NCBI GenBank assembly: GCA_937892735.1
Contig: CALBGL010000064.1
Span: 1-26,089, forward strand
Source of the DNA: an uncultured Clostridia bacterium
GTDB lineage: Bacteria; Bacillota; Clostridia; Lachnospirales; Bianqueaceae
Length of the DNA stretch: 26,089 bases
Reading direction: 5' to 3'
Both the position numbers and the translations under genes were made by a program. The notes below the pieces were generated by a model. The model was not told where the DNA came from. It searched no databases and was given only the letters and a program-made list of their open reading frames with translations. Below, in pieces: positions 16,430 through 24,573 of this stretch (its first letter is position 1; each line of letters opens with the position of its first letter).

Positions 16430-16467
16430 AGATCTTCCTCCTTGAAAGAATAGTCAGATCTAGTATG

Positions 16468-16502
16468 TTCTCTGTGAAAAGAATTATGCTTTTCGCAGAG
16501 AG
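16468..16502. promoter_or_regulatory. 13-bp hairpin between divergent dacA and zinc-ribbon gene
   Basis: TCTCTGTGAAAAG (16469-16481) and CTTTTCGCAGAGA (16489-16501) pair over 13 bp with one G-T pair and loop AATTATG. It has no T-run. It lies in the shared upstream region and could be an operator or a leader structure of dacA. Confidence 0.5.
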
Positions 16503-16534
16503 GATGAATTATTTATTAAATTTGGGGAAACATC

Positions 16535-16563
16535 TTGACAAGGCCCTTTTGCTGGATTAAACT
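16535..16563 (+). promoter_or_regulatory. promoter of zinc-ribbon gene
   Basis: TTGACA (16535-16540), 17 bp and TAAACT (16558-16563) lie 33 bp before the start codon. Confidence 0.6.
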
Positions 16564-16596
16564 GAAATCAATGATTGGAGAAGGAGGCTGGCAGCC

Positions 16597-17094
16597 ATGG
16601 GTTTTTTTGATAAATTGTCGGATATTGTAAGTACGACTGGGAAGGAACTTAATAAAAAAGCAAAGGATCTGGTTTCCACCAGCAAGCTGGAGAGTCAGAT
16701 CAGTTTGGAAGAAGAGAAGATTCATAATATTTACGTTCAGATTGGAACCGAGTATTATGATCAGTATAAGAAGGATCCGGTGAATCCATACGCGCAGCTT
16801 TGTGAACAAATTACTGCTTCAAAGAATACGATCGAGGAACTGAAGAAAGAGGTCGAGAAGTTGAAAGGTCTTCAGCGCTGTCCTTCCTGCGGTGCGGCGG
16901 TATCGATTGAGGCCGCGTTCTGTCCAGCTTGCGGGACAAAGATGCCGGAGGTTAAGGTAGAAGAAGTCGTGCAGGAAGTTAAGTCAGCAGCCGAGGATAT
17001 CGGAGAAAAGGCTGGTGAAGTGGCAGAGCAGGTGAAGGAAAAGGTAGAGGACATCGTGGATGATGTCAAGGAAAAACTGGATTCAGAGGAATAA
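16597..17094 (+). CDS. zinc-ribbon protein with amphipathic C-terminal tail, function unknown
   Basis: A 165-residue soluble protein. Residues 1-90 are helical and charged, with coiled-coil character around 35-91. A zinc ribbon follows, with CPSC (Cys95, Cys98) and CPAC (Cys109, Cys112). The tail, 119-165, is a repeated Val/Ala/Lys/Glu pattern (VVQEVKSAAEDIGEKAGEVA), like LEA-type or apolipoprotein-like amphipathic helices. The opening MGFFDKLSDIVSTTGKELNK is common in small clostridial zinc-ribbon proteins of unknown role. There is no signal peptide or TM segment. AAGGAGG lies 9 nt before the ATG, with its own promoter and terminator. Membrane-surface or stress association is possible but inferred only from the tail. 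Confidence 0.85.
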   Translation: MGFFDKLSDIVSTTGKELNKKAKDLVSTSKLESQISLEEEKIHNIYVQIGTEYYDQYKKDPVNPYAQLCEQITASKNTIEELKKEVEKLKGLQRCPSCGAAVSIEAAFCPACGTKMPEVKVEEVVQEVKSAAEDIGEKAGEVAEQVKEKVEDIVDDVKEKLDSEE

Positions 17095-17101
17095 AAGAAG
17101 G

Positions 17102-17133
17102 TCTGCCGCAGGAAGAATGCGGCAGATTTTTTT
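17102..17133 (+). terminator. terminator of zinc-ribbon gene
   Basis: A perfect 9-bp stem TCTGCCGCA/TGCGGCAGA (17102-17110, 17118-17126) is followed by seven Ts. Confidence 0.92.
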
Positions 17134-17162
17134 ATGCAATCATGCAGGAAGCCCGGTTTTTC

Positions 17163-17191
17163 TTGACAAAACAAGCGGTTAACAGTATAAT
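17163..17191 (+). promoter_or_regulatory. perfect consensus promoter of scpA operon
   Basis: TTGACA (17163-17168), 17-bp spacer and TATAAT (17186-17191) match the sigma-A consensus at every position. It is probably strong and constitutive, and may drive everything to 25674. The scpA ribosome binding site downstream contains a run of seven Gs (17205-17211). Confidence 0.9.
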
Positions 17192-17217
17192 AAAAAAAGC
17201 GAAAGGGGGGGATCTGT

Positions 17218-18189
17218 ATGGCGGTGGAGGTTCGATTACCGGCATTCGAAGGGCCCTTAGACCTGTTGTTGCATTTGATAGAGAAAAATCAGGTTGATAT
17301 TTATGATATTCCTGTTTATGAGGTTACACAGCAGTATCTGGCTTGCCTGGATGAATGGAATAAGAAGAATATGGAGATTGCCAGCGAATTCATTGTGATG
17401 GCGGCCACCTTAATCAACATAAAAGTACGAATGCTCTTGCCTGTGCCCAGGGAAGAGGAAGAGGAGGAGGATCCGCGTGAAGAGCTGGTTCGGCGCTTGT
17501 TAGAGTATAAACGTTATAAAGAAGCGGCCGCGCAGTTTCGGGAGAAGATTCCGGATCCAAGATTTCTTTGGGTCTATCGTAAAAAGACGCAAATCGTTCT
17601 TCCGCCTCAGATTCCGCCGATTCATCAACTATTACAGAATGTCACGCTGGATGGGCTTTTCTCGTTATATCGAGAAGCTCTCAAAGGGCAGAAGGAGAGT
17701 ATTGACCCTCTGCGTTCGACATTCAAGTCGGTAGCCAAGGATACGTATACGATTGATGAAAAAATACATGATCTGATGCGGACTCTAGAGGCCTTGCAGT
17801 CGGTGAGTTATTACAGCCTGCGGGAAAAAAGCCATTCCCGGCAGGAAGAGATTACGTATTTTCTGGCGATGTTGGAATTGAATCGCAGTAGTCTTGTGTA
17901 TTTGAAACAGGAAAAAGAGTTTTCGGATATCATTATGTCTTTGCGAATGGAGCAAGAGACGACGCAGGAAGAGCCCGAGGCGGAGACGGCAGAGGAGAGG
18001 GGCGAGGAAAGAATCCAGCCTGTTAGAGAGCCGATGATAGTTCCGCTGCAGATCATTGATTCTTTGGAACCAACAGGAGATTCCTTTATGAATCCGATAC
18101 AAGAAGGAGAACCGGATGATGGAGAGGAAACAGATGCCTTTGATGGAGGAGACACAAAGCCAAAAAAAGAGTACGCCGCCAGCGCCTGA
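17218..18189 (+). CDS. scpA: segregation and condensation protein A
   Basis: A 323-residue kleisin subunit of the bacterial SMC condensin, which bridges Smc heads and binds ScpB to compact and segregate chromosomes. The N-terminus FEGPLDLLLHLIEKNQVDIYDIP (10-32) and ATLINIKVRMLLP (63-75) are the family signature. The C-terminal winged-helix part includes ITYFLAMLELNRSSLVYLKQ (212-231) and FSDIIM. The core ends near residue 245, the usual family length. The remaining ~78 residues are an acidic, low-complexity extension, part of which overlaps scpB. An AAAGGGGGGG ribosome binding site is 6 nt before ATG 17218. It is first in the operon. The identity is certain; the tail's role is unknown. Confidence 0.96.
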   Translation: MAVEVRLPAFEGPLDLLLHLIEKNQVDIYDIPVYEVTQQYLACLDEWNKKNMEIASEFIVMAATLINIKVRMLLPVPREEEEEEDPREELVRRLLEYKRYKEAAAQFREKIPDPRFLWVYRKKTQIVLPPQIPPIHQLLQNVTLDGLFSLYREALKGQKESIDPLRSTFKSVAKDTYTIDEKIHDLMRTLEALQSVSYYSLREKSHSRQEEITYFLAMLELNRSSLVYLKQEKEFSDIIMSLRMEQETTQEEPEAETAEERGEERIQPVREPMIVPLQIIDSLEPTGDSFMNPIQEGEPDDGEETDAFDGGDTKPKKEYAASA

Positions 18190-18811
18190 GGAGGCAGTGC
18201 GAAAGATCCCGCAGGAGGAATGGGAAGCAGTGGCTGAAGCGCTTCTATTTTCTGCAGGAGACAGCATTGCCCTGGTACACATTGCGAAGACGCTGGGCGT
18301 GGATCCGCAGACGGCGCAGCGGGTTATAGAGGGACTGGCGGCAAAGTACGATGAACAAAAAAGGGGAATTCGGGTCATCCGTGTGGGGCGCGCGTATCAG
18401 ATGACCAGTCGGCCGGAGTATTATCCGTACATTGGCCAGCTGTACAAGTCAGAGGCCGCGTCGATTCACCTGACGGATACGCAGTTAGAGATTCTGGCAA
18501 TCATTGCCTATAGACAGCCGATCACTAAAATGGAGATCGAGGAGATTCGAGGGGTTCGCTCGGACGCGGTGGTGAATCGTCTGATGGAATACGGTCTCAT
18601 CGAAGAAAAAGGACGATTGAAAGCGCCGGGAAGGCCCGTGCAGTTTGGCACTACGGAAGAGTTTTTGAAGTTCTTTGGTATCGAAGATTTGAGGCAGATG
18701 CCGCATCTTGCAGAAGCCATGGAGGATAAGCAGGCGGAACAGGCACAGCTTTCGTTGGAACTGGCGGATCTGACGATTATGCCGGATACGGAGGACGAAG
18801 AAACAGAATAA
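18116..18811 (+). CDS. scpB: segregation and condensation protein B
   Basis: A 231-residue ScpB, the winged-helix dimer partner of ScpA in the Smc complex. The core begins at EEWEAVAEALLFSAGDSIAL (~34-53) and holds LTDTQLEILAIIAYRQPITKMEIEEIRGV and LKAPGRPVQFGTTEEFLKFFGI, both highly conserved. ATG 18116 follows AAGGAG by 6 nt inside scpA, giving a 74-nt overlap in another frame; ATG 18134 or 18143 would give shorter N-termini that fit the family equally well. The C-terminus is an acidic tail. It is cotranscribed with scpA, and a GH2 gene follows after 20 nt instead of the cell-wall or sporulation genes usual at this place. Confidence 0.96.
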   Translation: MMERKQMPLMEETQSQKKSTPPAPEEAVRKIPQEEWEAVAEALLFSAGDSIALVHIAKTLGVDPQTAQRVIEGLAAKYDEQKRGIRVIRVGRAYQMTSRPEYYPYIGQLYKSEAASIHLTDTQLEILAIIAYRQPITKMEIEEIRGVRSDAVVNRLMEYGLIEEKGRLKAPGRPVQFGTTEEFLKFFGIEDLRQMPHLAEAMEDKQAEQAQLSLELADLTIMPDTEDEETE

Positions 18812-18831
18812 AACATAGAGGATATGGGGTC

Positions 18832-21114
18832 ATGGAGAGAGTCGAGAGAGAATGGATCACAGGGTGGGAGTTTTCTAAGGAAAATGAAAGGGAGTATCAT
18901 GCTGTCGAACTGCCGCATGATTGGGCGGTGGACGCTCCTTTCCGTCCGGAGATCGAAGGGGGAGCCTCCCAGGGATACCGAGATAGGTGGGGCACAGGAT
19001 GGTATAGAAAGCGTTTTCAGGTGGATCAAAAGCCGGGCGTACAGTATGCGCTGTATTTTGACGGTGTTTATGAGAATAGTACGATCTGGGTGAATGGAAG
19101 GGAAGCAGGCGGCTGGAAGTATGGATACAGCAGCTTTCGCATAGACATTACATCATTTCTTGAGGCCGGAGAAAATGAGATCCGGATCCGGGTTGACAAC
19201 AGTGCGCGTCCCTCGGACCGCTGGTACAGCGGAGCGGGAATCTATCGCAAAGTGTGGTGGCAGGAGAGGCCGTATGGAGGTCTTCAGGATGAGAAGATAG
19301 ACATTCAGACGGTCATAGAAGAGGGACGCGCCTTGATCCGCGTGGGATACGACGAAGAGATTCCACTGCGGGTGAAGATGGCAGACCAGGAGAGTCCGAT
19401 CTCTCCTTGCGGCTATGTTCTGGTGGAAGTGGAAAATCCGCATCTCTGGTCAGCGGAGGATCCTTACTTATATGATCTTGTGATCGAGAGATGGAGCGAT
19501 CGGGAGAAGATTGACAGCCTTCACCAGAAGATTGGTTTACGGCAGGTGGAATGGAGGCCGCGGGAAGGGCTGTGGATCAATGGAAAGCGCACGCTGCTTC
19601 GGGGCGTGTGTGTGCATCAGGATGTGGCCTGCTGTGGAATCGCGGTAAAAAAAGAGCTGTGGCGAGATCGGCTCAGAAAACTTAAGGAACTGGGGTGTAA
19701 TGCCTTGCGGCTGGCACACCATCCATTTAGCCGGGAGTTCTTGGATCTATGCGATGAGATGGGTTTCTATGTCTATGAGGAGAGTTTCGATAAATGGACG
19801 AGCGGCGCATATGGCCGTTATTTTGGGACCGAATGGAAGCGGGATCTGGACGCCATGGTGTTGCGGGACCGCAATCGGCCTTCTATCATTATGTGGGGCG
19901 TGGGGAACGAGGTGGAGAATCAGGGCCAGGCGTCGATGCTGAACCATTTGAAGAATCTGGTGTATGCCGTTAAGGATCTGGATAGCGCACGGCCTGTAAC
20001 CTATGCGATGAATCCGCATTTCAAGAGAGTGAGCGGGATCGATGCTTCGAGGGTCAAGGATATTCAGAAATTTGTGGACGAGGAAGACGATCTTGAGATC
20101 TACGATCCGGCGGAAAAGATCGAACGCATTCGAAAGATCGGACAAATTGTGGATGTGATTTCCTGCAACTATCAGGAGCCCTGGTATGAGGCGATTCACG
20201 AGGCGATGCCTGATAAACTGATCCTGGGGACGGAGGTATATCCGTATTTTCTGGGGGATCCGAATCAACTGCAGAATTTTACTATGAGGAATCCTTCTTT
20301 AGTGCCGTCCGAGTATCCGTATGTGGTGGGCAGCATGATCTGGACAGGCTATGATTATCTGGGAGAGGCCATGCAGTATCCTTCCAAAGGTTGGAGCGGC
20401 TCTTTGCTTCGTACTGATGGTGTGCCCCGGGGAGCCTATTATCAGATCCAAAGTTATTGGACTGAGGAACCGATGGTGCATTTCGCGGTATTGGACTACA
20501 GTATGGGGACGGAGTGCGTGAAGGAGCATTGGGACAGTCCACCTTATCTGACACACTGGGATTTTCCCCAGTATCTGCGTGCGGTGATCCCTTATCGTGT
20601 GGTCACGAACTGTGAGGAAGTGGAGCTATATCTGAATGACAAAAGATACGTATTGCCCCGGCCGACAGAATGTCCGAATCATATGATTTCTGGTTTCCTT
20701 CCTTATATGCCGGGGACAGTTCGTCTTGTTGGGTATCGGGAGGGACGAGCAGTCTGTGAGCAGAAGATCACAACGCCGGCCGCACCGTATCGGCTGCAAT
20801 TCGAGGATGAGGCGCTTCGCGTGTTTTTACGCAAGGGAGAAGAGCGGCTGTTTCATGTCTGCGCGGCAGACTCGCAGGGAATCCCCTGTATTCGGGCAGA
20901 GGGACGCGTAACCTTCCAGGGAGAGGGTGCTCTTCGTGTCTTGGCTGTGGACAACGGCAGCCTGCTCAATGAGGAGCCCTATCATCAAGCGTCGGTTTCG
21001 CTGTATCAGGGCGGCGCGAGTGTGCTGGTACGCCGGGAAGGTGGCGGACAGGGTGTATTGCGTGCAGAATGCGAAGGTCTACAGGAAGCGAAACTTATAT
21101 TTGTATTCTCATAA
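18832..21114 (+). CDS. glycoside hydrolase family 2 protein (beta-galactosidase-like)
   Basis: A 760-residue retaining glycosidase. A jelly-roll sugar-binding domain (~1-145; WYRKRFQVD, GVYENSTIWVNG, RWYSGAGIYRKVWW) leads to an Ig-like domain and then a TIM barrel (~245-550). The barrel has RLAHHPFSREFLDLCDEMG, the acid/base Glu360 in WGVGNEVE and the likely nucleophile Glu468 in LGTEVYPYF. The C-terminal part, beginning near VVTNCEEVELYLN, resembles the DUF4982 and Ig modules of short beta-galactosidases. There is no signal peptide, so it works on imported oligosaccharides. AGAGGA 9 nt upstream is a modest ribosome binding site. It lies between scpB and xylB in the same direction with no terminator. 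Substrate could be a beta-galactoside, beta-glucuronide or related sugar; motifs do not decide. Confidence 0.87.
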   Translation: MERVEREWITGWEFSKENEREYHAVELPHDWAVDAPFRPEIEGGASQGYRDRWGTGWYRKRFQVDQKPGVQYALYFDGVYENSTIWVNGREAGGWKYGYSSFRIDITSFLEAGENEIRIRVDNSARPSDRWYSGAGIYRKVWWQERPYGGLQDEKIDIQTVIEEGRALIRVGYDEEIPLRVKMADQESPISPCGYVLVEVENPHLWSAEDPYLYDLVIERWSDREKIDSLHQKIGLRQVEWRPREGLWINGKRTLLRGVCVHQDVACCGIAVKKELWRDRLRKLKELGCNALRLAHHPFSREFLDLCDEMGFYVYEESFDKWTSGAYGRYFGTEWKRDLDAMVLRDRNRPSIIMWGVGNEVENQGQASMLNHLKNLVYAVKDLDSARPVTYAMNPHFKRVSGIDASRVKDIQKFVDEEDDLEIYDPAEKIERIRKIGQIVDVISCNYQEPWYEAIHEAMPDKLILGTEVYPYFLGDPNQLQNFTMRNPSLVPSEYPYVVGSMIWTGYDYLGEAMQYPSKGWSGSLLRTDGVPRGAYYQIQSYWTEEPMVHFAVLDYSMGTECVKEHWDSPPYLTHWDFPQYLRAVIPYRVVTNCEEVELYLNDKRYVLPRPTECPNHMISGFLPYMPGTVRLVGYREGRAVCEQKITTPAAPYRLQFEDEALRVFLRKGEERLFHVCAADSQGIPCIRAEGRVTFQGEGALRVLAVDNGSLLNEEPYHQASVSLYQGGASVLVRREGGGQGVLRAECEGLQEAKLIFVFS

Positions 21115-21120
21115 AGGAGG
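21113..21120 (+). promoter_or_regulatory. ribosome binding site fixing the xylB start
   Basis: AAAGGAGG overlaps the GH2 stop codon TAA and lies 7 nt before ATG 21128. The open frame extends further back to 20927, but that part overlaps GH2 and lacks kinase sequence. Confidence 0.9.
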
Positions 21121-21127
21121 ACATCAT

Positions 21128-22597
21128 ATGCTATACATTGGAATCGATTTGGGAACATCGGCGGTCAAGCTGGTACTCATGGAAGGCAGCGGAAGTATCC
21201 GGAAGATCGTTTCGAAGGAGTATCCATTGTATTTTCCGCATCCGGGATGGTCGGAGCAGAATCCGGAGAATTGGTGGAACGCAGTGCAGGAGGGAATCAG
21301 GGAGCTGATTTGCGATCAGGAGAAAGATCAGATTGCAGGCATTAGTTTCGGAGGACAGATGCATGGGCTTGTAGCCTTAGATCAGGACGATCAGATCATC
21401 CGTCCGGCGATTCTCTGGAACGATGGCCGAACGGTGCAGGAGACAGAGTATCTCAATACAAAGATCGGCAAGGAGAAGCTGTCCCAGTATACGGCCAATA
21501 TTGCGTTTGCGGGATTTACAGCGCCGAAGCTCTTGTGGATGAAAAAACAGGAACCGGAGAATTTTGGGAAGATCTGTAAGATCATGCTGCCTAAGGATTA
21601 CATTGCCTATCAGTTGACAGGCGTATATTGTACGGATTATTCCGATGCGTCCGGCATGCTGCTGCTGGATGTCAAGAACCGATGCTGGTCCGCGGAGATG
21701 ATGGAGATTTGCGGGATCCGCAGGGAGCAGCTCCCGGACCTGTATGAGAGCTATGAGAAGGTCGGTGAGGTAAAACCAGAGCTGTGTGAGAAGCTGGGAT
21801 TACCGGCGCATGTCGTCGTAGCAGCAGGAGCGGGGGATAATGCGGCGGCGGCTGTTGGTACCGGTACGGTGGGAGACGGACAGTGCAATATTTCTCTGGG
21901 AACTTCCGGCACGATCTTTATCTCCAGCCAGGATTTTCGAGTAGACGAGAATAATGCGCTGCATGCCTTTGCGCACGCGGACGGACACTATCATCTGATG
22001 GGCTGTATGTTGAGCGCGGCCTCTTGCAACAAATGGTGGATGGATGATATTATTGGCACGAAAGATTATGCGGGAGAACAGGCTGCCATTCAGAGATTGG
22101 GGGAGAATTCTGTGTATTTTCTGCCTTATTTGATGGGAGAGCGCTCTCCACATAACGATCCGAAGGCACGGGGAACGTTTACAGGGCTCAGCATGGACAC
22201 CACCAGGGCTGATATGACGCAGGCGGTCTTAGAAGGTGTAGCTTTTGCGATGCGGGATTCTTTCGAGGTGGCGAAGAAGCTGGGAATACAGATTGAAAAG
22301 ACAAAGATCTGCGGCGGCGGCGCTAAGAGTCCGTTATGGCGCAGGATCCTGGCGAATGTACTGGGGATTGCCGTGGAGATCCCGGCTTGTGAGGAAGGAC
22401 CGGGATATGGCGGCGCGATTCTGGCAGCCGTCGCCTGCGGAGAGTATGCTTCCGTGGAAGAGGCTGCGGAGAAACTCATTCGAGTAGTGGATACGGTGGA
22501 GCCAGAGCCGGAACTCTGCGCAAAATATGAGAAGCGTTATGAGACTTTTAAGAAGATCTATCCTGCATTGAAGCCGCTGTTCCAGTCGATGGAATAA
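21128..22597 (+). CDS. xylB: xylulokinase (FGGY family)
   Basis: A 489-residue cytosolic kinase that phosphorylates D-xylulose to xylulose-5-phosphate with ATP, feeding the pentose phosphate pathway. The N-terminal ATPase fold opens with YIGIDLGTSAVK. GGQMHG (75-80) has the substrate-contacting Met-His typical of xylulokinases, WNDGRT follows at 97-102, and GAGDNAAAAVG contains the likely catalytic base Asp237. The second domain has ISLGTSGT, GERSPHNDPKARGTF and CGGGAKSPLW. Length equals the family norm. The gene is translationally coupled to GH2. The pairing suggests pentose-containing oligosaccharides, and L-arabinose from the GH51 enzyme could also enter this route if an isomerase exists elsewhere. 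Other FGGY sugars are less likely given the GQMHG motif. Confidence 0.93.
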   Translation: MLYIGIDLGTSAVKLVLMEGSGSIRKIVSKEYPLYFPHPGWSEQNPENWWNAVQEGIRELICDQEKDQIAGISFGGQMHGLVALDQDDQIIRPAILWNDGRTVQETEYLNTKIGKEKLSQYTANIAFAGFTAPKLLWMKKQEPENFGKICKIMLPKDYIAYQLTGVYCTDYSDASGMLLLDVKNRCWSAEMMEICGIRREQLPDLYESYEKVGEVKPELCEKLGLPAHVVVAAGAGDNAAAAVGTGTVGDGQCNISLGTSGTIFISSQDFRVDENNALHAFAHADGHYHLMGCMLSAASCNKWWMDDIIGTKDYAGEQAAIQRLGENSVYFLPYLMGERSPHNDPKARGTFTGLSMDTTRADMTQAVLEGVAFAMRDSFEVAKKLGIQIEKTKICGGGAKSPLWRRILANVLGIAVEIPACEEGPGYGGAILAAVACGEYASVEEAAEKLIRVVDTVEPEPELCAKYEKRYETFKKIYPALKPLFQSME

Positions 22598-22637
22598 GTT
22601 CTTTGTTTGATTCATAGACTGAAAATAAAGGCAAAAC

Positions 22638-22643
22638 AGGGGA
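22638..22643 (+). promoter_or_regulatory. ribosome binding site supporting a TTG start
   Basis: AGGGGA lies 9 nt before TTG 22653. Only this start includes the signal peptide; the next in-frame ATG (about 22761) is inside the mature domain. Confidence 0.7.
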
Positions 22644-22652
22644 AATTCGGCA

Positions 22653-23807
22653 TTGAAACGATGGATCGGATGTTTTTTGTGCGTATGCCTGATAGGCCTA
22701 TGGACTCCGGCAGTACAGGGGCTTGCTGTTTCTGAATTGAATGCGCTTTCTGCGGTCGTGATGGAAGCCTCTACCGGCCGGATTTTGTATGAGAAGAACG
22801 CGTATGAGGAACGAGCAATCGCCAGCACTACCAAAATCATGACTCTGATTGTAGCGCTGGAGGAAGGGAACGAAGAAGAGATTGCAACGGTGAGTGAACT
22901 GGCGGTCTCACAGCCTAAGGTCAAGATGGGAATGACAGTGGGAGAACAGTATAGGCTCAAAGATCTGTATTATCTGATGATGCTGGAATCCTGGAATGAT
23001 ACGGCGGTCGTGATCGCCGAACATATCGGAGGATCGGTGGAGGCCTATTGCGAGAGAATGACGGAAAAAGCCCGGGAGATTGGCGCGCTGCATACGCAGT
23101 TTAAGACGCCAAATGGTCTCGATGCGGAGGGACATTATTCGACGGCGGCGGACATGGCTCGTATTATGGCGTACGCGATGCAGAACGAAGAATTTTGTGA
23201 GATTGTGAACACAGAAAGCTATACCATGAGTACGACGGATGGCAATAGCCGCAGCGTGACTGCGCACAACCATAATCCGCTTCTGGGCGTCTTTGAGGGA
23301 ACGAATGGGGGAAAGACCGGATATACGGACGAGGCCGGTTTATGTCTTGCGGCAGCGGCCGAGCGGGATGGCGTACAACTTGTGGCGGTCGTTCTTGGCA
23401 GCGGGTGGCCGCCCCATTCTAATTATCGAGTAGAGGATGCGGAAAAGCTTCTGACGCTGGGTTTTACAGAATATGGCTTTAAGACGCTGATCGAAGAAGG
23501 GGCGCCGGTTACTAAGACGATCGATGTGACCGGCGGAACCGTCGATTATGTGACGACGCATGTGACAGAGGATTTTTCGTACTATGTAGCGGAAGAGGAT
23601 GACATCCGGCTCTCTTACGATATTCCGTATTCGATTCCCGCGCCGGTAGAAGCGGGGGACATCGTGGGCGCCGTAAGCATTTATGTGAATGATACGCCCG
23701 TGGGGGTACTGGAACTTGCTGCGGATCAATCCTGTGAGCGGCGGACGCATTCTTATTATTGGGAGCGTCTATGGAGGAGTTTTACATTTTTTATCACACC
23801 AATTTGA
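22653..23807 (+). CDS. second serine D-alanyl-D-alanine carboxypeptidase (DacB/DacF-like)
   Basis: A 384-residue secreted penicillin-binding protein of the D,D-carboxypeptidase family, starting with the rare TTG at 22653. Signal peptide residues 1 to ~25 (WIGCFLCVCLIGLWTPAVQG). Active-site motifs are STTK (Ser58, Lys61), SWN (113-115) in place of the common SGN/SAN, and KTG (221-223) in GGKTGYTDEAG. A C-terminal beta domain and a hydrophobic end (WERLWRSFTFFITPI) probably anchor it to the membrane. It lies 55 nt after xylB and 18 nt before the pseudouridine synthase gene. In Bacillus subtilis the equivalent place, between scpB and rluB, holds dacB, the sporulation carboxypeptidase. A spore-cortex role is therefore possible if the host sporulates, but this is inference from position. 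Confidence 0.93.
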   Translation: MKRWIGCFLCVCLIGLWTPAVQGLAVSELNALSAVVMEASTGRILYEKNAYEERAIASTTKIMTLIVALEEGNEEEIATVSELAVSQPKVKMGMTVGEQYRLKDLYYLMMLESWNDTAVVIAEHIGGSVEAYCERMTEKAREIGALHTQFKTPNGLDAEGHYSTAADMARIMAYAMQNEEFCEIVNTESYTMSTTDGNSRSVTAHNHNPLLGVFEGTNGGKTGYTDEAGLCLAAAAERDGVQLVAVVLGSGWPPHSNYRVEDAEKLLTLGFTEYGFKTLIEEGAPVTKTIDVTGGTVDYVTTHVTEDFSYYVAEEDDIRLSYDIPYSIPAPVEAGDIVGAVSIYVNDTPVGVLELAADQSCERRTHSYYWERLWRSFTFFITPI

Positions 23808-23825
23808 GAAGAAGAGGAGAGGACC

Positions 23826-24566
23826 ATGGAACAAGGGATCAGATTGCAGAAATACATGGCGGAAGCAGGAATCGGTTCTCGCAGAAAATGTGAGGAGTGG
23901 ATTGTAAGAGGAATGGTACAGGTCAATGGCAGCGTGGTGACAGAATTGGGAACACGGGTGAATCCGAAGAAGGACATAGTCTTTTTTCGAGGAAAGCCTG
24001 TGGAACCGCCGTCAGAGATGCGTACGACCGTACTGCTGAATAAGCCGGCGGGATATGTGACGACGAGCCGCGATCAGTTCGGACGTCCAGATGTATGCGA
24101 TCTGGTTAAGATTCCCGGAAAGAGACTATATCCGGTGGGACGACTGGATTATCAGACGACAGGTCTTCTGCTTCTGACAGATGATGGAGATTTGGCCTAT
24201 CATCTGACGCATCCGAAACATCATATTCCTAGGGTGTATGAGGCTCGCGTCAAGGGGGTGCCGGATCAGGCTGCGATTTCCCGCCTGGAGAGGGGCGTGC
24301 GGCTGGACGACGGATATAAGACCAAACCAGCGCGCGTCCGGATTCTGAAGCAGGAGACAGACAGCGCCATCATAGAGTTTACATTGTATGAAGGAAAAAA
24401 CCATCAGGTACGCCGTATGGCGAAGGCGGTGGGATATCCGGTACTGCGCCTGCGGCGGGTAGCTATGGGACCGCTAAAACTCGCCGATCTTCCAGAGGGA
24501 AAATATCGAATGCTGACAGAGAAAGAGGTCGTGATGCTGCGAATAGCCTCTGGGATAAAGGAGTGA
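23826..24566 (+). CDS. rluB: ribosomal pseudouridine synthase, RsuA/RluB family
   Basis: A 246-residue enzyme that isomerises a specific rRNA uridine to pseudouridine. An N-terminal S4 RNA-binding domain (IRLQKYMAEAGIGSRRKCEE, 5-24) precedes the catalytic domain, with LNKPAGYVTT (71-80), the catalytic Asp108 in VGRLDYQTTGLLLLTDDG, and EGKNHQVRRMAKAVGYPVLRLRR near the C-terminus. These match the RsuA/RluB/RluE branch. RluB acts on 23S rRNA and RsuA on 16S; length and clostridial context favour RluB. GAGGAGAGG precedes ATG 23826 by a few bases. The gene is 18 nt after the carboxypeptidase gene and 7 nt before the racemase gene. Its place after scpAB and a dac gene is an old Firmicutes arrangement. 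Confidence 0.94.
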   Translation: MEQGIRLQKYMAEAGIGSRRKCEEWIVRGMVQVNGSVVTELGTRVNPKKDIVFFRGKPVEPPSEMRTTVLLNKPAGYVTTSRDQFGRPDVCDLVKIPGKRLYPVGRLDYQTTGLLLLTDDGDLAYHLTHPKHHIPRVYEARVKGVPDQAAISRLERGVRLDDGYKTKPARVRILKQETDSAIIEFTLYEGKNHQVRRMAKAVGYPVLRLRRVAMGPLKLADLPEGKYRMLTEKEVVMLRIASGIKE

Positions 24567-24573
24567 ACAAGGA

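Noticed and set aside
17205..17211. Seven-G run in the scpA ribosome binding site as a phase-variable switch
   Set aside because: The run is short, scpA is a housekeeping gene, and no alternative reading is affected; only spacing would change slightly.
20927..21127. Upstream extension of the xylulokinase frame
   Set aside because: It overlaps GH2 by nearly 190 nt and has no kinase sequence; ATG 21128 with AAAGGAGG is clearly the start.
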